A stretch of 45,622 nt of DNA from Gracilaria vermiculophylla (GCA_019155205.2 JAHNZQ020000308.1:1726333-1771954), one strand, 5' to 3'; shown: positions 1-11,179, numbered from the stretch's first letter. Translations and numbers: made by a program. The notes: a model not told the origin generated them from the letters alone.

Positions 1-313
1 TCCACCTCTGGGGAAGTAAAGACAAGCACCCTTGAGTCTTCTTCTACTTTTCCGGTTGGAGTCTCTTGTCGATCTACGCAGGTTTCTAAGCCGCCGATCC
101 CCAGGTCGCATCATAGCAGCGCCTGTACGAGCATTGTCCGCCCAGTGAACCTCCCCCTCCGCTCGATGTTTGCGGATCTCCTTTCAGAATTCCCCCGGCT
201 CGCGACAGGGGATACCGGAGACCACCTTTAGGAATACGCGCCTTTGGAGTCAACAAAAACTCCTAACGGACGTTGTGCTTTACTACCTCGACAGGAGGGC
301 TGACAGTACCACA
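1..313 (+). repeat. 5' LTR of gypsy element 1 (LTR family X, copy A, left part outside window)
   Basis: This is the right part of a roughly 550-bp LTR. It aligns with 6942-7494 (inverted), 10307-10860 and 45095-45610. The family runs from TGTARTACAGTGG to GTACCACA. The end of this copy at 313 lies two bases before a TGG-starting primer-binding site, which makes it the true 5' LTR of the gypsy element that follows. Its first part lies left of the window. Confidence 0.8.
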
Positions 314-315
314 AC

Positions 316-329
316 TGGTCTCCCGACTT
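316..329 (+). other. Primer-binding site of gypsy element 1
   Basis: TGGTCTCCCGACTT lies two bases after the LTR end. It starts with the TGG expected to pair with a tRNA CCA end. The same 14 bases occur on the minus strand at 16091-16104 in front of the second gypsy element. I did not identify the tRNA. Confidence 0.7.
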
Positions 330-375
330 ACAAGGTCACAGTTCCTAAAGGATTCGCACAAGTCGCAGCAGAACC

Positions 376-2374
376 GTGTTTCTAGTTTGCAACGACCAAC
401 CCCCAACAGTGGAATTCTTCCTTAAGTTGATGCGGAAGTGGAAGCAAATCACCCCCGACCTACTTCTTTATAGACCCCTCAGAACCCCCAATGCAAACCC
501 TCCTACAGGACCCTTAAGCAACCAGCTCCTTTGGTGGGCGCAGCACGCGCAGCGCTCCCAGGAGATGGCCGTCAGACTGGAGGACCCTGAAAGTCTCCTC
601 CAGAATCCTGACTCCTCCGTGGAGCGTTTCAGGAATCGCCTTAGCAGAATGCACGATCGGGGCAAGCGGAATCCCCCGCGATACCTCTGGAGATTGGCAA
701 TGTGGAGTTTGAAGAACCAACACACGGCATCGCAGCCGGCACCTCAGGAGCTGCAAGGACGGGAACACCCGGAGTCTAACTACCTCCTGGAGTCACTGGC
801 CTCGCGCCTTACGGATTGGCTTTCACCGTAGCTGGTCAAAAAAATACCTGCAGGTGTTGAATCACACTTCGGAGCACACTGCCACGTCCTTGTGGAGGAA
901 ATCGCAACGGAGAGCGCCCACCGTGCTGTAGATGCTTTGCCGGACTCCAACCCCTTCCTAAAGGTGATCTCAGATGTTATCCGTGCCGAGGTTCGTTCCC
1001 AAACTGCGCAGCTGCTCCCCGCACCGGCGTTTCAAAGTTATTCTTCCGTACAGGAGAGATTATTTCCATTAACACCTAAGGTGACCCTGGGCAGAGAAGG
1101 ACAGCATATTGCCACTCCCTACACCCAAGGGAGAAAGTATACTGCCGTACGGAAACGGTACCACCTCAGTAACATTACTATGCGCCGTTTAGACCTGGAG
1201 CCTCATTGCGGAGGACAGGATACCGGTTGTGAGGTAATTCACACATGGAGAGAAGTCCAGGATACTCCTCAGGTGGATCGCGATTACGGGGGTATCGCCA
1301 GTCATTGAGACCAACTAAGGTAAAGACGCCGAAAGAAACGGAGGGAGAAAGCAAAATGCGAGACACCGATTCGGAGAGAAGTTCAGACCCTTAATCCGTA
1401 AACAGCTTCAGCTTGGAGGACAGTACACCTCCCAAGGAGAAAAGCAGAGGGGTCAGGAAGGTCGTCCTGCTTAAGAATCTCTTCGCCAAAGTGGTGGATT
1501 ATGAACCCTACTGGTTGAATGATCGCTCCACTCTCTACGACGCGTCCGTAGCTAAACGACTTGCGAAGATCCAGCGCCGGATGGATATTCAAATAAAGAA
1601 GCTCTCCTTCTCAGGCGAAGATCCCATCTTGGTGTTGAATTTTCCCACACGCATCCGTTCAGCGTCTAATACCAATGGTGTCCATGAATGTGCCGCCGTA
1701 TGGTGCTTTCAGTTCTATCTCACAGGCCAAGCGCACTCATTGGTGCAGCCCCGCCTCACGGAGGAGAGCACCATTGTGGATGATCCTGGAACGGAGATCT
1801 TGACGACGTACCCGGAGGTAGTGAATTTCCTCTTAAAAGGTACGCCACGGACGAGGTGATAGCCGATGCCGATGCTGAAGTCACCTCCTACAGGCAGAAC
1901 ACCGAAATGACCGAGACAGAGTTCTCACAGAAGCTGTGGACGAAGGCTCTGCGGTGTGGGAATGTGTACTCCGAACGGCGGTTGAAGTCGCTGTTTGTCG
2001 AGGGACTCCTTCCCTCGATACGCGCGAGGGTGCGTAATCACTTGACCACGCACCCAAAGACCACCTATATGGAGTTAGCACGTTTCGCGGAATTCTATGG
2101 AGATACCCACCGTGCCGCTCGTCACAGCTACACTCTACTTTCGGACAAACCGGCGGCCTCAAGGAACCTTAGGGTATTTGCCCTGACGTCGCACTTCAGC
2201 ACGTCAGAGAAGAGCAACGAGCTCACACTCATGGGAGAACAAGAGACCCTTGCCTTCACATACGCCTTATCTCAGGGAGCACCGTCTACGGCGAGAACAC
2301 CATTGTCTCCTACCTCGCCCGCCTCGACAGGATCTTACAAAACCGTCCAACTCACGAACCCTCGCGGCTACTGA
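376..2374 (+). pseudogene. gag region of gypsy element 1 (broken)
   Basis: Gag forms the particle in which reverse transcription takes place. The recognisable core is in two open stretches, 1413-1859 and 1856-2374, separated by a frame change. The first contains LSFSGEDPILVLNF, matching the F-x-G-x-DP start of gypsy Gag. The second contains LRCGNVYSERRLKSLFVEGL and ELARFAEFYGD, which align with the minus-strand element at 14.3-14.9 kb (RCGNVYHAGER, QLVQFAHAEGD). Stretches 376-831 and 892-1308 are probably N-terminal gag with stops between; that is inference. I found no clear zinc knuckle in this copy. Confidence 0.65.
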
Positions 2375-2854
2375 CCGCCTTGCAGGATTTGTTTGTCTAG
2401 AGAACCAGTACACTGTAATACTCTCACCCCGGCAATGAGGGCCGCCATCCTTTCAGGAACGGGAGAAAAACTTTCAGGATCTGAAGGACACACCAACGGA
2501 GAGCGGAAGTTATCGAACCGTACAACGTGACATCCGCTCCCCTCAAGGAAACTACGGTTAGCTCGCTCCTCTGGGAGTGCAGGCTGTTCCACTATCACTT
2601 CCACCGTCAGCGCGGGGACCGGTATCCAAACTGGTTGCGTCTCAGAGAAACACGTCGCATATCCATGCGCAACCGCAGCAGCCGGCTCCTACTGGAGCTC
2701 AGCCCCCCTCTAAGCAGAGAAACCCTCAGGACCACGCATAGATGCTCCACATGCCTCCTTTCCATCGAGCCTCAGCTCCACGGAGGTCGCCTCTAAGAAA
2801 GGGGGAGAAGCCACCTGCTCCGTCGACGCAGAATCGGCGGACCACCCCATCTCG

Positions 2855-3331
2855 TTGGAAGCATTCGACGCCTTTGATGATTCTGTTCGCACGCTCCGCC
2901 GTGAGAATTACAAAGTGTTCGCCTCTCTCGGATGTTCCCCGCTCGTCTCCATCATGGTGCGTGCTATCCTCGACACCGGAGCTCGTCCCAATCTGGTGCA
3001 CGCCGAAGTGCTCCCGCGGTCAGCTCTCGGCTCCTTGAATACTGGCAAGCTCCCTATGGTACGCCATGCGTTGCGTCGAGCATTGAACATCCTCGGTGGA
3101 ATATCCCTGTGTCTCCGGATGGGCTCCTTGCAGGTGAAGGTATGGTTCCTCCTAGCGACCAACGTGGCCGCGCATTGCATACTGGGCACTTTCTTTATGG
3201 ATCGGTATGTACGTGCAATATACCCGCACCTGCGGAAGGTGACGTTTCACGACGACGCCCCTGAAGGTATCGTGTCTGCATCTCCAGGAAGGACGCCGAT
3301 GCGCATCAAGCGAGTAATCTTCCAAAAATGA
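2855..3331 (+). pseudogene. Retropepsin (protease) of gypsy element 1
   Basis: An aspartic protease that would cut the Gag-Pol polyprotein. The active-site motif AILDTGARPN is at about 2962-2991 and a later CILGTFFMDRYVRAIYP matches the C-terminal ILG-x-DF pattern of gypsy proteases. Its reading frame is the same as that of the last gag stretch. The stop overlaps the first ATG of the pol frame (ATGA at 3328-3331), a minus-one frame step. The reading frame is open through the domain, but upstream and downstream parts are dead. The equivalent region of the second gypsy element has lost the DTG motif. Confidence 0.75.
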
Positions 3332-6300
3332 CGCAGTCGAATAAACTCCGGGTAGTAAAGAGTATCGAAATACCCTCGAGGAGTCAAGCCGAAGTCTGGG
3401 TGCAGACCTCTGCATCTGGCCTTTCTTTCTTACAGGGGAGTCCACACCTGACGACGAAGCAGCACTCCATGAAGGCGAACGGTGCTATGAAAATAGTGCC
3501 GAACTTTTCCTCCAGGGTCGTGCTCGCGAACCTTGAGGAGTCGCAGTTACGGCTCCAGAATAAAATTGTCGTTGGATTGGCACTACCCACCCCTGCAGGA
3601 CTGGCTCACCTTCCTCGAGCGGAAAACCTTGCAGAACGCGATGCAATCGCCACCATGGAAGTTGAACCCACATAAATGGCTCCAGAGGAAGAGATTCTTG
3701 CTACATGGCAGGAGAAGCGCCAAATTGGCGAAGATTTCGAAGGGTATCGCCATAGGATAGTGGAGATGCTATCCACTTTTGGGGAATTGTGGTCTAGTCG
3801 CCTGGATCAGGATAGCCTAGCCAAGCACAGGATCCAGCGCACACCTAATGCTAAACCGGTACACCAACTTTCGGGGAGCGCCGGACCCCATGCGTGCGAT
3901 TTCAGACTCCATGAGGTACACCGGATGCTGAAGAAGGGCGTTTTCGAGCGCTCCAATTCCAAATAGGCCTCTTCGATGGTGTTTTTGAAGAAAAAAGATG
4001 GCTTTTTGAGGTTATATATTGACTATACACGCCCAAACAAGTTAAAGGTACGCGATTCGTACCCAATACTCCGTATAGATGAATGTATTGATTCCTAAGG
4101 TGATGCGTCCATTTTTTCCCCGCTGGATGCCAACAGCGGCTACTGGAAAATTGCGATGGATGACTCCGATAAGGACAAGACAACGTTCACCTCGCTTTGT
4201 GGAATTTTCAGATTCCTAAAAATGCCATATGGATTGAAGAATGCACCCGCTACGTTCCGATAAGCGGTGGGCATAATCATTTCGAAGGTAAAGTGGCAGT
4301 ACGCCTCGGTGTATATTGATGAGTTCATCATGTATTCACGCAACGTGGAGGAGCACTTCATGCATGTGAAGCACGTGCTCCAACTCCTAAAGGATGCTGG
4401 ACTCTCCTTCAAGCTGAAGAAATGTTTCCTTTTCAAGTCCTCGGTGTACCATCTGGGTCACGTTGTGCTCCGCCTACAGGTTTCCACAAAAACTCAGGAC
4501 GTCATCAAGGAAGCTTACCCTCCCACTAACCAGACGGAGCTCCGCTCTTTCTTGGGGTTGTGTGATGTCTTCCGGAGGTTTGCCCCGAACTTCTTGTGTA
4601 TCACGGCGGCTTCAAATCGCCTCTTGGAGAACGACAAGCCGACGCATTTGGCTATCTTGATGGACGAAGAGTTTGAAGCCTTTAACACCCTGAAGAGGAT
4701 ACTAATAGAGCCACCGATCTTGGTACTTTCGAAGCGGCACTGCTGAATGATGCTGGGCAGTGACGCCTGTTAATAACAGGTCGGATGTGCTCTCCTACAG
4801 AAAGAACCTGAAAGTGGACTTCAACTTATCGGATATTGGAGTCGCCGCCTGACACCTACGGCACGGAATTATTGCACATCATAGCGCGAATGTCTCTCAA
4901 TCGTCTGGGCAGTGTTGTTTTTACGCCCATAGCTGGAAGGCGCGCGTTTCACCTTGAGGACGGACGACGCACCACTAAAATGGATACTGTCTTTGACGGA
5001 TGCTTCCGGCCGCTTGGGAAGGAGGAAGCGACGCCTCCTGGAGTTCGAGTTTGGCACGGTCCCCCGTTCTGGCATAAAACACAAGGCAGCGGATGCGCTC
5101 TTGCTTATATCCACCGAGGGCGAAGACAAAACACCTTTGGAGGTCACCATCCCGTGTATGGTTCTCCAGAACGCCGACGGGAAAGAAGGATCCGATGGAG
5201 AATGCTTGGAATGGTGTGGACCTGGAGGAAAGTACAGTGGGCTCCCTTAGGTGATGGCCCTTGTTGACGAAGAGAAAGATGTTTTTCCCATCACCATAGT
5301 GGAGTTCCTGAAGGAGCAAAGTACGGATGCGTACTGCAAGGAATGCTTCCCCACCGTGGGGAGTCTAACATCGTCATTCGATGTCGATCGGTACGGCGTA
5401 CTTGTACGCTGCGCTCTCCTGGATGGAGCTATCCAAAAGATGGTCCAGACAAGACTACGGGCCAGGGTGCTGTATCTCTCGCACTATCCCCGCCTCGCCG
5501 GTCACCCCGGTGGATCGCATACTTATTTTAAGATGCGAATGGAATTCTAGTGACCGAACATGGCTATTGCCGCCTTCCAAATGGTGGCGGATTGCTATTC
5601 CTGCGCCGCCGCTAGGGGTAATATACGTAGACACCGGACGCCGCTCACTCTGTTCCCGCCTTCAGGACCGTTGGAGTTCGTGGCCATGGATATTCTGGGC
5701 CCTCTCCCCAAGACCGAGCGAGGGTGCCAATTTATCATCGTGATCATTGATCGTTTTTCGAAGATTACGCACGCCACTCCCCTCCGCAGGACTACTACAG
5801 CAGTAATTGCCGACACCTTTGTGAAGCACTAGGTTTACCTATATGAGATACCATTGTACGTCCTTACGGACAACGGGCCCCAGCTCGCCGCGAAGCTATT
5901 CAGTGCCATCTTCGGAATGTTGGTGATAATACAGTTATTTTAAACTGCTTATCACCCTCAGACCAACGAATAAGCGTAGAAGTGTAACAATACCATCGCC
6001 ATCAGGCTGCAGCACTACGCCTCAGAACACCAGATGGATTGGGATGCATAGGTGGGCCCGCTCACGTATGCATACAACCTGCAGGTGTACCGCTCCATAG
6101 GGACCGCTCCTTTCAATATGGTGCTCTCGCGCATCCTGCCTAAAGCCGTCATTACGGCACGCGCCACAGCGCACGCGGCGGATGGGCTACAGATACCAAC
6201 AGCGGCGCTAACAAAACGCTCCATCTTAAGGTGGTATGAGGACGCACTCTCCCCCGCAAAGGAGCCACTAAACGCTTCGCAGAGAAGATCTACACAGGAT

Positions 6301-6876
6301 TTTGACCGGGAGGTGAAAGAAGGCCCTCAAGTGAAGGAATGTGACGAGGATTTCCTTGACAAACCTGGACAGACATCTGACAAATCGGCGCACGTCACGC
6401 GCAAGTTAGAGGCCACAACGTCAGGGCTTTACAAAGTCCGGGCCACCTATAAGGACACTGTCGCCATTGAAGTAAATGGGCTCCGACATGTTGTCTCCCG
6501 TGATAGGGTGACGAATGTCCTGACGCCCAGCCCTTCAGGAATGCCCGGTGCACCACAACCTCAGTGGCCACGCGCGGAACTTCCCCATCCGACCACCTCA
6601 GGAGTGCCGACACCATTGGATACTGGAAACCTCTTCATACCTCTCTGTGAACTATTGCTGGAAGCTCCAGACGCCATCATGGCCTCTGAAGGTGATATCC
6701 TCTACGCAGTGGACCACATCGCCTCCCACCAACAAACACCCGCTGGGATACTGTACCGCGTCCGCTGGTACGGGGACTCCTCGAGGGATGCCCCGTAAAA
6801 ATCTCCGGGACACATCCCGGAGAACTTCATTAGAAAATACTACGCCAATCCAGTGCGGAAACGCCTTTCCACATAG
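3328..6876 (+). pseudogene. pol of gypsy element 1: RT, RNase H, integrase, chromodomain-like tail
   Basis: All recognisable segments lie in one frame over 3.5 kb with many stops (for example 3673, 3964, 4096, 4261, 4744, 5971, 5977) and no net frameshift. RT: KKKDGFLRLYIDY, then the catalytic box at 4312-4323 reads YIDE instead of YxDD. RNase H: FTLRTDDAPLKWIL near 4947. Integrase: zinc-binding LSHYPRLAGHPGG, first Asp in VAMDILGPLPKTE, second in VLTDNGPQ, but the catalytic Glu position is a TAG at 5977. The tail YRVRWYGDSSRDAP then, past one stop, HIPENFIRKYY resembles a chromodomain, which in chromoviruses directs insertion to marked chromatin (established). Confidence 0.85.
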
Positions 6877-6888
6877 GCGCTTCTGTTT

Positions 6889-6905
6889 AAAAAAGGAGGA
6901 TGGGG
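6889..6905 (+). other. Polypurine tract of gypsy element 1
   Basis: AAAAAAGGAGGATGGGG lies just after the pol stop, where the plus-strand primer of an LTR element is expected. It should directly precede the 3' LTR start TGTARTACAG. Instead 36 unrelated bases and an inverted LTR follow. Confidence 0.6.
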
Positions 6906-6941
6906 CCTCCAACCGGAGTTGTTTTTCGTCTCTGTTGTCGA

Positions 6942-7494
6942 TGGGGTACTGTCAGTTCTCCTTTTGAGGTAGTAGAGCACAACGTCCACTAGGAGTTTTT
7001 GTTGACTCCAAAGCTGCGTGTTCGTGTGGGTGGTCTCCGGCTTTCGATGTCATGAACCGGGGGAAGTCTTAAAGAGGATCCGCAAACACCAAGCGGAGGG
7101 GGAGGTTAAATGGGCGGACAATGCTCCTACAGGCGCTTATATGAGGCAACCTGGGGATCGGCAGCTTAGAGACCTGATGACGATCGACGAGAGTCTCCAA
7201 CCGGAAAAGTAGATGAAGAATCAAAGGTGCTTGCTTAACTTCCACAGAGGTGGAGCTCATCCGGTAGATTAAGTATTATGCCAGGAGCCCGCCTCGGCAG
7301 GTCTTACTACTGTAGTTATTACCCGCACAAATTAACTAAAATAAATGTATATTATACCGTCCCTTCAGGATACTGTAGCATAAGCGGGCAGAATTATGCA
7401 CCACGTGGCTCAGTTAATAAAACACGAGCCCTCCTTCGGAATATCACGCCATAAAGCCACACCACCAATTTTTCTTAGGAGCCACTGTACTACA
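6942..7494 (-). repeat. LTR family X, copy B (inverted)
   Basis: A complete LTR in minus orientation: start TGTAGTACAGTGG at 7494, end GTACCCCA at 6942. The flanks (GTCGA left, TTCCA right) show no target duplication. Purine-rich DNA adjoins its start on the minus strand, as expected for the 3' LTR of a minus-strand element that lay to its right. Confidence 0.8.
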
Positions 7495-7514
7495 TTCCAT
7501 CTCCCTCCTGGAAT
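7495..7514 (-). other. Polypurine-like tract next to LTR copy B
   Basis: On the minus strand the bases just before the LTR start read AGGAGGGAGATGGAA. This fits a plus-strand primer site for a minus-strand element whose 3' LTR is copy B. Confidence 0.4.
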
Positions 7515-7718
7515 TCTCTTTTTCGCCTCCAAGACGCCATTGCCCGCTTTTTGTACGCTCTCGTGGCGGCCCTTCGTGTCGTCGAGTGCGCGGGCACGAC
7601 CAATTCATATTGAAACCACCGCTAACGGAGCTTCTGATCCAACAAAAGGATCTTTCATTACGCTGCTACCGGGATCTAACACCCATCATCAGGGATCTTT
7701 CACGTACAGGTCACCGAA

Positions 7719-8930
7719 TCACGTCGTATAATCGGCTTTGAGGCAGGCTTTTGCCATGAGCGATTGGCCCTCGAATAACTCCCACAGGTCTTTCTTGATG
7801 GCCGCCATTGAGGCTCGGTCTGCACGGGCTTTGTTGAGTTCTAAAACCCAGACACGCGCCTCGCGCAGAGCCCCCACAGGAGAAGCCAGAGCAGGACAGC
7901 CCGTGACGATGCACGCCTGCATTAACTCCTGTAAGGCAGCATCCAGAGCCCCAGAGGTCAATTCGTCCGATGGTGCACCCAAAGCAGCCACCTCCATTGA
8001 TGGAGCAACAGCCGGCACGGATGGAGCCGCAGACGATGGACCCGGTGGGACAAGGGACTCCCGAAAGGAATCTGCAGGCACAGCCGTGGAGGACGGCCGA
8101 GCCAAGGATGGAGGCGGCGACACCGGAGGTGACGGCGGTACGGAAACTAGAAGGCTCCACAGGCTAGGCTGAAAAACAGGCGCGGGGACACTTTGCAGTC
8201 GGGATTGCCCCACCGGGGCTGAAGCCAACGGGACAGGAGTAATCTCGTCCTTTTCCAGAGAAGACACGGCGTCCACCACTGCAGGAGGATCTGGCATTGG
8301 GGCGGGACGCGGCGTAATGGCCTCAGGAAAAGCACCCATGTACTGCGACGGAGCCAGTAGCTGACGGGGCGTGCAAATCGCCAGACTCTCCATCGGAGGG
8401 TCAAAGTCGGAGACTCGGAGCCGTGGCACCTGAGGAATCCGAGAAGGCGCAAGGCGGGCAAAGGCCGCATAGGCTTGCCCTTCCTCGTCTCCGTTGGGAC
8501 TCCTCACGATGGGGCTGAACTCATCTTCGCCGCATTCAAACCAAAAAAAGCCCAGCGTATCGTTCCACGCCACCGGCAGGTTGTAATCCAGAAGCGTTTC
8601 TGTGTAAGATTCGCTCCACGCGGTGCCCATGATCAGTTGCTGAATGCCGAAGGAGCGCAGGACCTAGATAATTGACGCCAACAAGGGGAGCAAACAACTG
8701 GCGATCGGCTGATACGAAGAATTCCAGTAGAGGCGACCGGCGTGGCACCGAGTATAGGAAGTGATGCCTTCCTCCGCTGCTTGGAGACACGCCATCATGA
8801 TGCCGACCGCGACCTCCGTCGATGCAATCAACATGACGGAACGCCCTAGGGAGTCATGGGGATCTAGAACCTCCGCAGTTTGCCACGCAAAGGTCATGGG
8901 TGTCGCCACACAGAGGTGCGGGCTACGCAA
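7719..8930 (-). pseudogene. Hypothetical Pro/Ala-rich protein in the LTR-flanked segment
   Basis: A reading frame of about 400 codons with one stop at 8664-8666. After the stop it is open for 303 codons from ATG 8630. The N-terminal part (MRSPHLCVATPMTF...) is followed by an acidic and aromatic patch (LGFFWFECGEDE). Then comes a long Pro/Ser/Ala-rich middle (PPSPPVSPPPSLARPSS) and a charged C-terminus that may form a helix (ELMQACIV to KADYTT). I recognise no domain. Its place before a polypurine-like tract and 3' LTR suggests a retroelement accessory or displaced Gag-like protein, but that is only positional inference. Antisense frames in this GC-rich stretch are probably shadows. Confidence 0.4.
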
Positions 8931-9007
8931 TGGTCCCTCCAGGACTCGTTCATCTTGAGGAAGACCTTCGGACGTTGCTCGGAAGGCATGTAGTGGGATT
9001 CCGTGTT

Positions 9008-9793
9008 TTACCGTCCATGGAAGTACCCAAAGGCGGTACGCACTCGGGTCTCATCTGCAAAGCGTATCCCCCAACGATTTCTGTTGAGCCAGTAGAGGTG
9101 ATCGTTTGTAGGATTGACAGGCAACACCGCGAGGGTCGAGCGTCTATAGGCGGGGCTCCCGGGCCGCCCCACTCGCTGGTGGGAGCTCACCTTGGGAAAG
9201 AGTACCTGGAATCGCGGCGGGACCTCCCGCTCTTCGGCGCACCTGAGGTGTGGAGTATCGCAGTGTCCCACCGTGGTTGGGGCGTTGTCAACGAGCACCC
9301 GTATTTGGAGCCAGTGAGCGCGATAGGCGTCCACCTGGTTACGCTTCTGGTGGTTCCAAGCAACCTTCAGTACGACACAGAATCGTATTGCATGGAGGTA
9401 CGGTCCGTAATGGTGGAGATAGTTCTTTACGGGGCACAAAAGACTGAAGCACCTGTCGTGGAACGGAACGAAGACCCGCGTGGCACGATAGTCAAAGTGC
9501 TGCCCTGGGCGGAATAATGCACCGGTAGAGGTTTTATAAACATCAGTATTGGACTGAGACATAAGCGCTGGGGTTGGAGAAGTCATGCCGAAGGTGTATG
9601 TAGCTGTAGGAATGGCGATCGAATGTGTCCTAGCACCTGGAGAACGTGATCTGACGCCACTTGGGGAGCAGCCCGCGATTATACACCCGACCGGGGAGGG
9701 ATCCACGTCGAGACGCCATAGTGGAATTTGCGGAGAGGACGGCCGACTGGATGCAGGCGAAGAATAGAGCACCATGGCTTGGGGCAACTTCAT
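9008..9793 (-). CDS. Hypothetical 261-residue ORF in the LTR-flanked segment
   Basis: Open from ATG at 9793 for 261 codons, upstream of and in a different frame from the 7719-8930 frame. It begins with a Ser/Pro/Gly-rich half and ends with a basic half holding several His and Cys (HDRCFSLLCPVKNYLHHYG, RCAEEREVPPR). I do not recognise it. It may once have been continuous with the downstream frame, which would need one frameshift. Because it lies inside the LTR-bounded segment, it most likely belongs to a retroelement. Confidence 0.3.
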   Translation of the reverse strand: MKLPQAMVLYSSPASSRPSSPQIPLWRLDVDPSPVGCIIAGCSPSGVRSRSPGARTHSIAIPTATYTFGMTSPTPALMSQSNTDVYKTSTGALFRPGQHFDYRATRVFVPFHDRCFSLLCPVKNYLHHYGPYLHAIRFCVVLKVAWNHQKRNQVDAYRAHWLQIRVLVDNAPTTVGHCDTPHLRCAEEREVPPRFQVLFPKVSSHQRVGRPGSPAYRRSTLAVLPVNPTNDHLYWLNRNRWGIRFADETRVRTAFGYFHGR

Positions 9794-10290
9794 ATTGCGT
9801 GGAGACCGACGGAGGCGCAGAAGAGAAGATTATGAGATGATGCATCTTCACGGAGACGGAACGAGCAGATGCGATGAACCGGGTGCTTCCCAAAAGAAGA
9901 TTTCCGAAGGAATCGGTGTATTCAGAGCCTTGAGGAGTCAGAGAACAAATCGGACTGACACACGCTCCGACCGCAGAGGTCGAACGCCAGCGCCGCACAC
10001 GAGACGCTCAAGTTGTGCAGAATCTCACGCCACCGACTGGTGTGGCAGCACCGACAAGGTACGCCGAGGAGTAGAAGATGAGGCCCGGTCAAGGAAGGCC
10101 AGGGCCCGCAAACACCGCAAGAGATAAAACAAAAGCCCGCGATGACACGCCACGCAGTAGTATGGAGGTATGAATGAACGCCTGAAAGAGAGGGTGTATC
10201 AGATCGCCGGAGGCCGCGCTGGCCTTAAAACCGATAGAAGCCACCAAGGGACCGAGGTCTTGGAAGATGCACCTCGAGGACGTGGTGCAA

Positions 10291-10306
10291 TTCAGGAAAG
10301 GGGGTA
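10291..10306 (+). other. Polypurine-like tract next to LTR copy C
   Basis: TCAGGAAAGGGGGTA directly precedes the LTR start TGTAATACAG at 10307. This fits a 3' LTR of a plus-strand element that ended here. Confidence 0.45.
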
Positions 10307-10860
10307 TGTAATACAGTGGCACCTAAGGGAAAATGGTGGTGTGGCTCTACGGCGTGATATTTCTGAGTGCTCGTATTTTATTAACTGAGCCACGTGGTGC
10401 ATAATTCGGCCTGCATGCGCTACAGTATCCTCCTTAAGGGACGGTAGAATTTATCTTTGTTTTAGTTAATTTGTGCAGGTCATTACTACAGTTGTGAAAC
10501 CTGCCAAGGCGAGCTCCCGGCTTGATTCTTAATCCGTCGGTCGAGCTCCACTTCTGGGGAACTAAAGCAAACTCCCTTGAGTCTTTATCTATTTTTCCCG
10601 GTTGGAGTCTCTCGTCGATCTTCCTAAGGTCTCTAAGCCGCCGATCCTCAGGTCGCCTCATAGCAGAGCCTGTATGAGCAATATCCGCCCAGTGAACCTC
10701 CCTCTCCGCCTGGTGTCTGGGGATGCCATTGAAGAATTCCTCCGGCGCGCGACAGCGAATACCGGAGACCACGTTTAAGAACTCGTGCCTTTGAAGACAA
10801 GAAAAACTCCTAACGGAAGTTGTGCTCTTCTACCTCGAAAGGAGAACTGAGAGTAGCACA
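10307..10860 (+). repeat. LTR family X, copy C
   Basis: A full-length copy, TGTAATACAGTGG to GTAGCACA. It matches copy B as an inverted repeat and copies A and D directly. It is followed at 10861 by remains of a gypsy element on the other strand and not by a primer-binding site. Flanks GGGTA and GATTG show no target duplication. An antisense frame of about 110 codons (10434-10772) runs through it. Confidence 0.8.
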
Positions 10861-11179
10861 GATTGCGATCGTTTCCGGTCTTCTTGCATCTTTGTATGAA
10901 GTTACTATCTACCGCATTCGTTGGATTGAGATCCTCGCAAGTTTCGTTCCCCTTTTCGTAAACCGGATTAATATCATTCATTTCATGAAGGCTCTTCGTA
11001 TTCTTCTCAAGTTTGAGACGATTCGTCGATCGCGCTGCTGATTTACCCAGCTCTCGGTGCGGAGACAATTAATGAATTCATATTGCTGCTGGTATCCTTT
11101 GCAGAATTTCAGGTGACGAAGATTGTAGCTATTCCCAAAAAGAATGTGTTTGTCACTTTACGAAGTGCGTCACAGAGAT

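Larger units (their letters stand above)
1..6941 (+). mobile_element. Ty3/gypsy chromovirus, element 1 (degenerate)
   Basis: The order is LTR, PBS, gag, aspartic protease, reverse transcriptase, RNase H, integrase, chromodomain-like tail and polypurine tract. This is the order of chromoviruses within Ty3/gypsy (established). Many in-frame stops show it is dead. Where a same-orientation 3' LTR should follow the polypurine tract there is an inverted copy (6942-7494), so the 3' end has been rearranged. Confidence 0.85.
7495..10306 (-). mobile_element. LTR-flanked internal segment of unknown type
   Basis: This segment lies between inverted LTR copies B and C, with the LTR start sides facing inward. 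Both inner borders are purine-rich (minus strand next to B, plus strand next to C), so both LTRs look like 3' LTRs. I see no protease, RT or integrase. The coding potential is on the minus strand (9793-7719). It could be the body of a non-autonomous relative, or the fused 3' halves of two elements joined head to head. Both readings are inference. Confidence 0.5.

Noticed and set aside
3328..6876. Idea that the stops in pol are read through or reassigned
   Set aside because: All three stop codons occur, and catalytic residues are themselves replaced (YIDE, and a stop at the integrase Glu), so simple decay explains them.
7738..8172. Plus-strand frame opposite the Pro/Ala-rich ORF
   Set aside because: Low-complexity shadow; the minus frame is longer and continues past the single stop.
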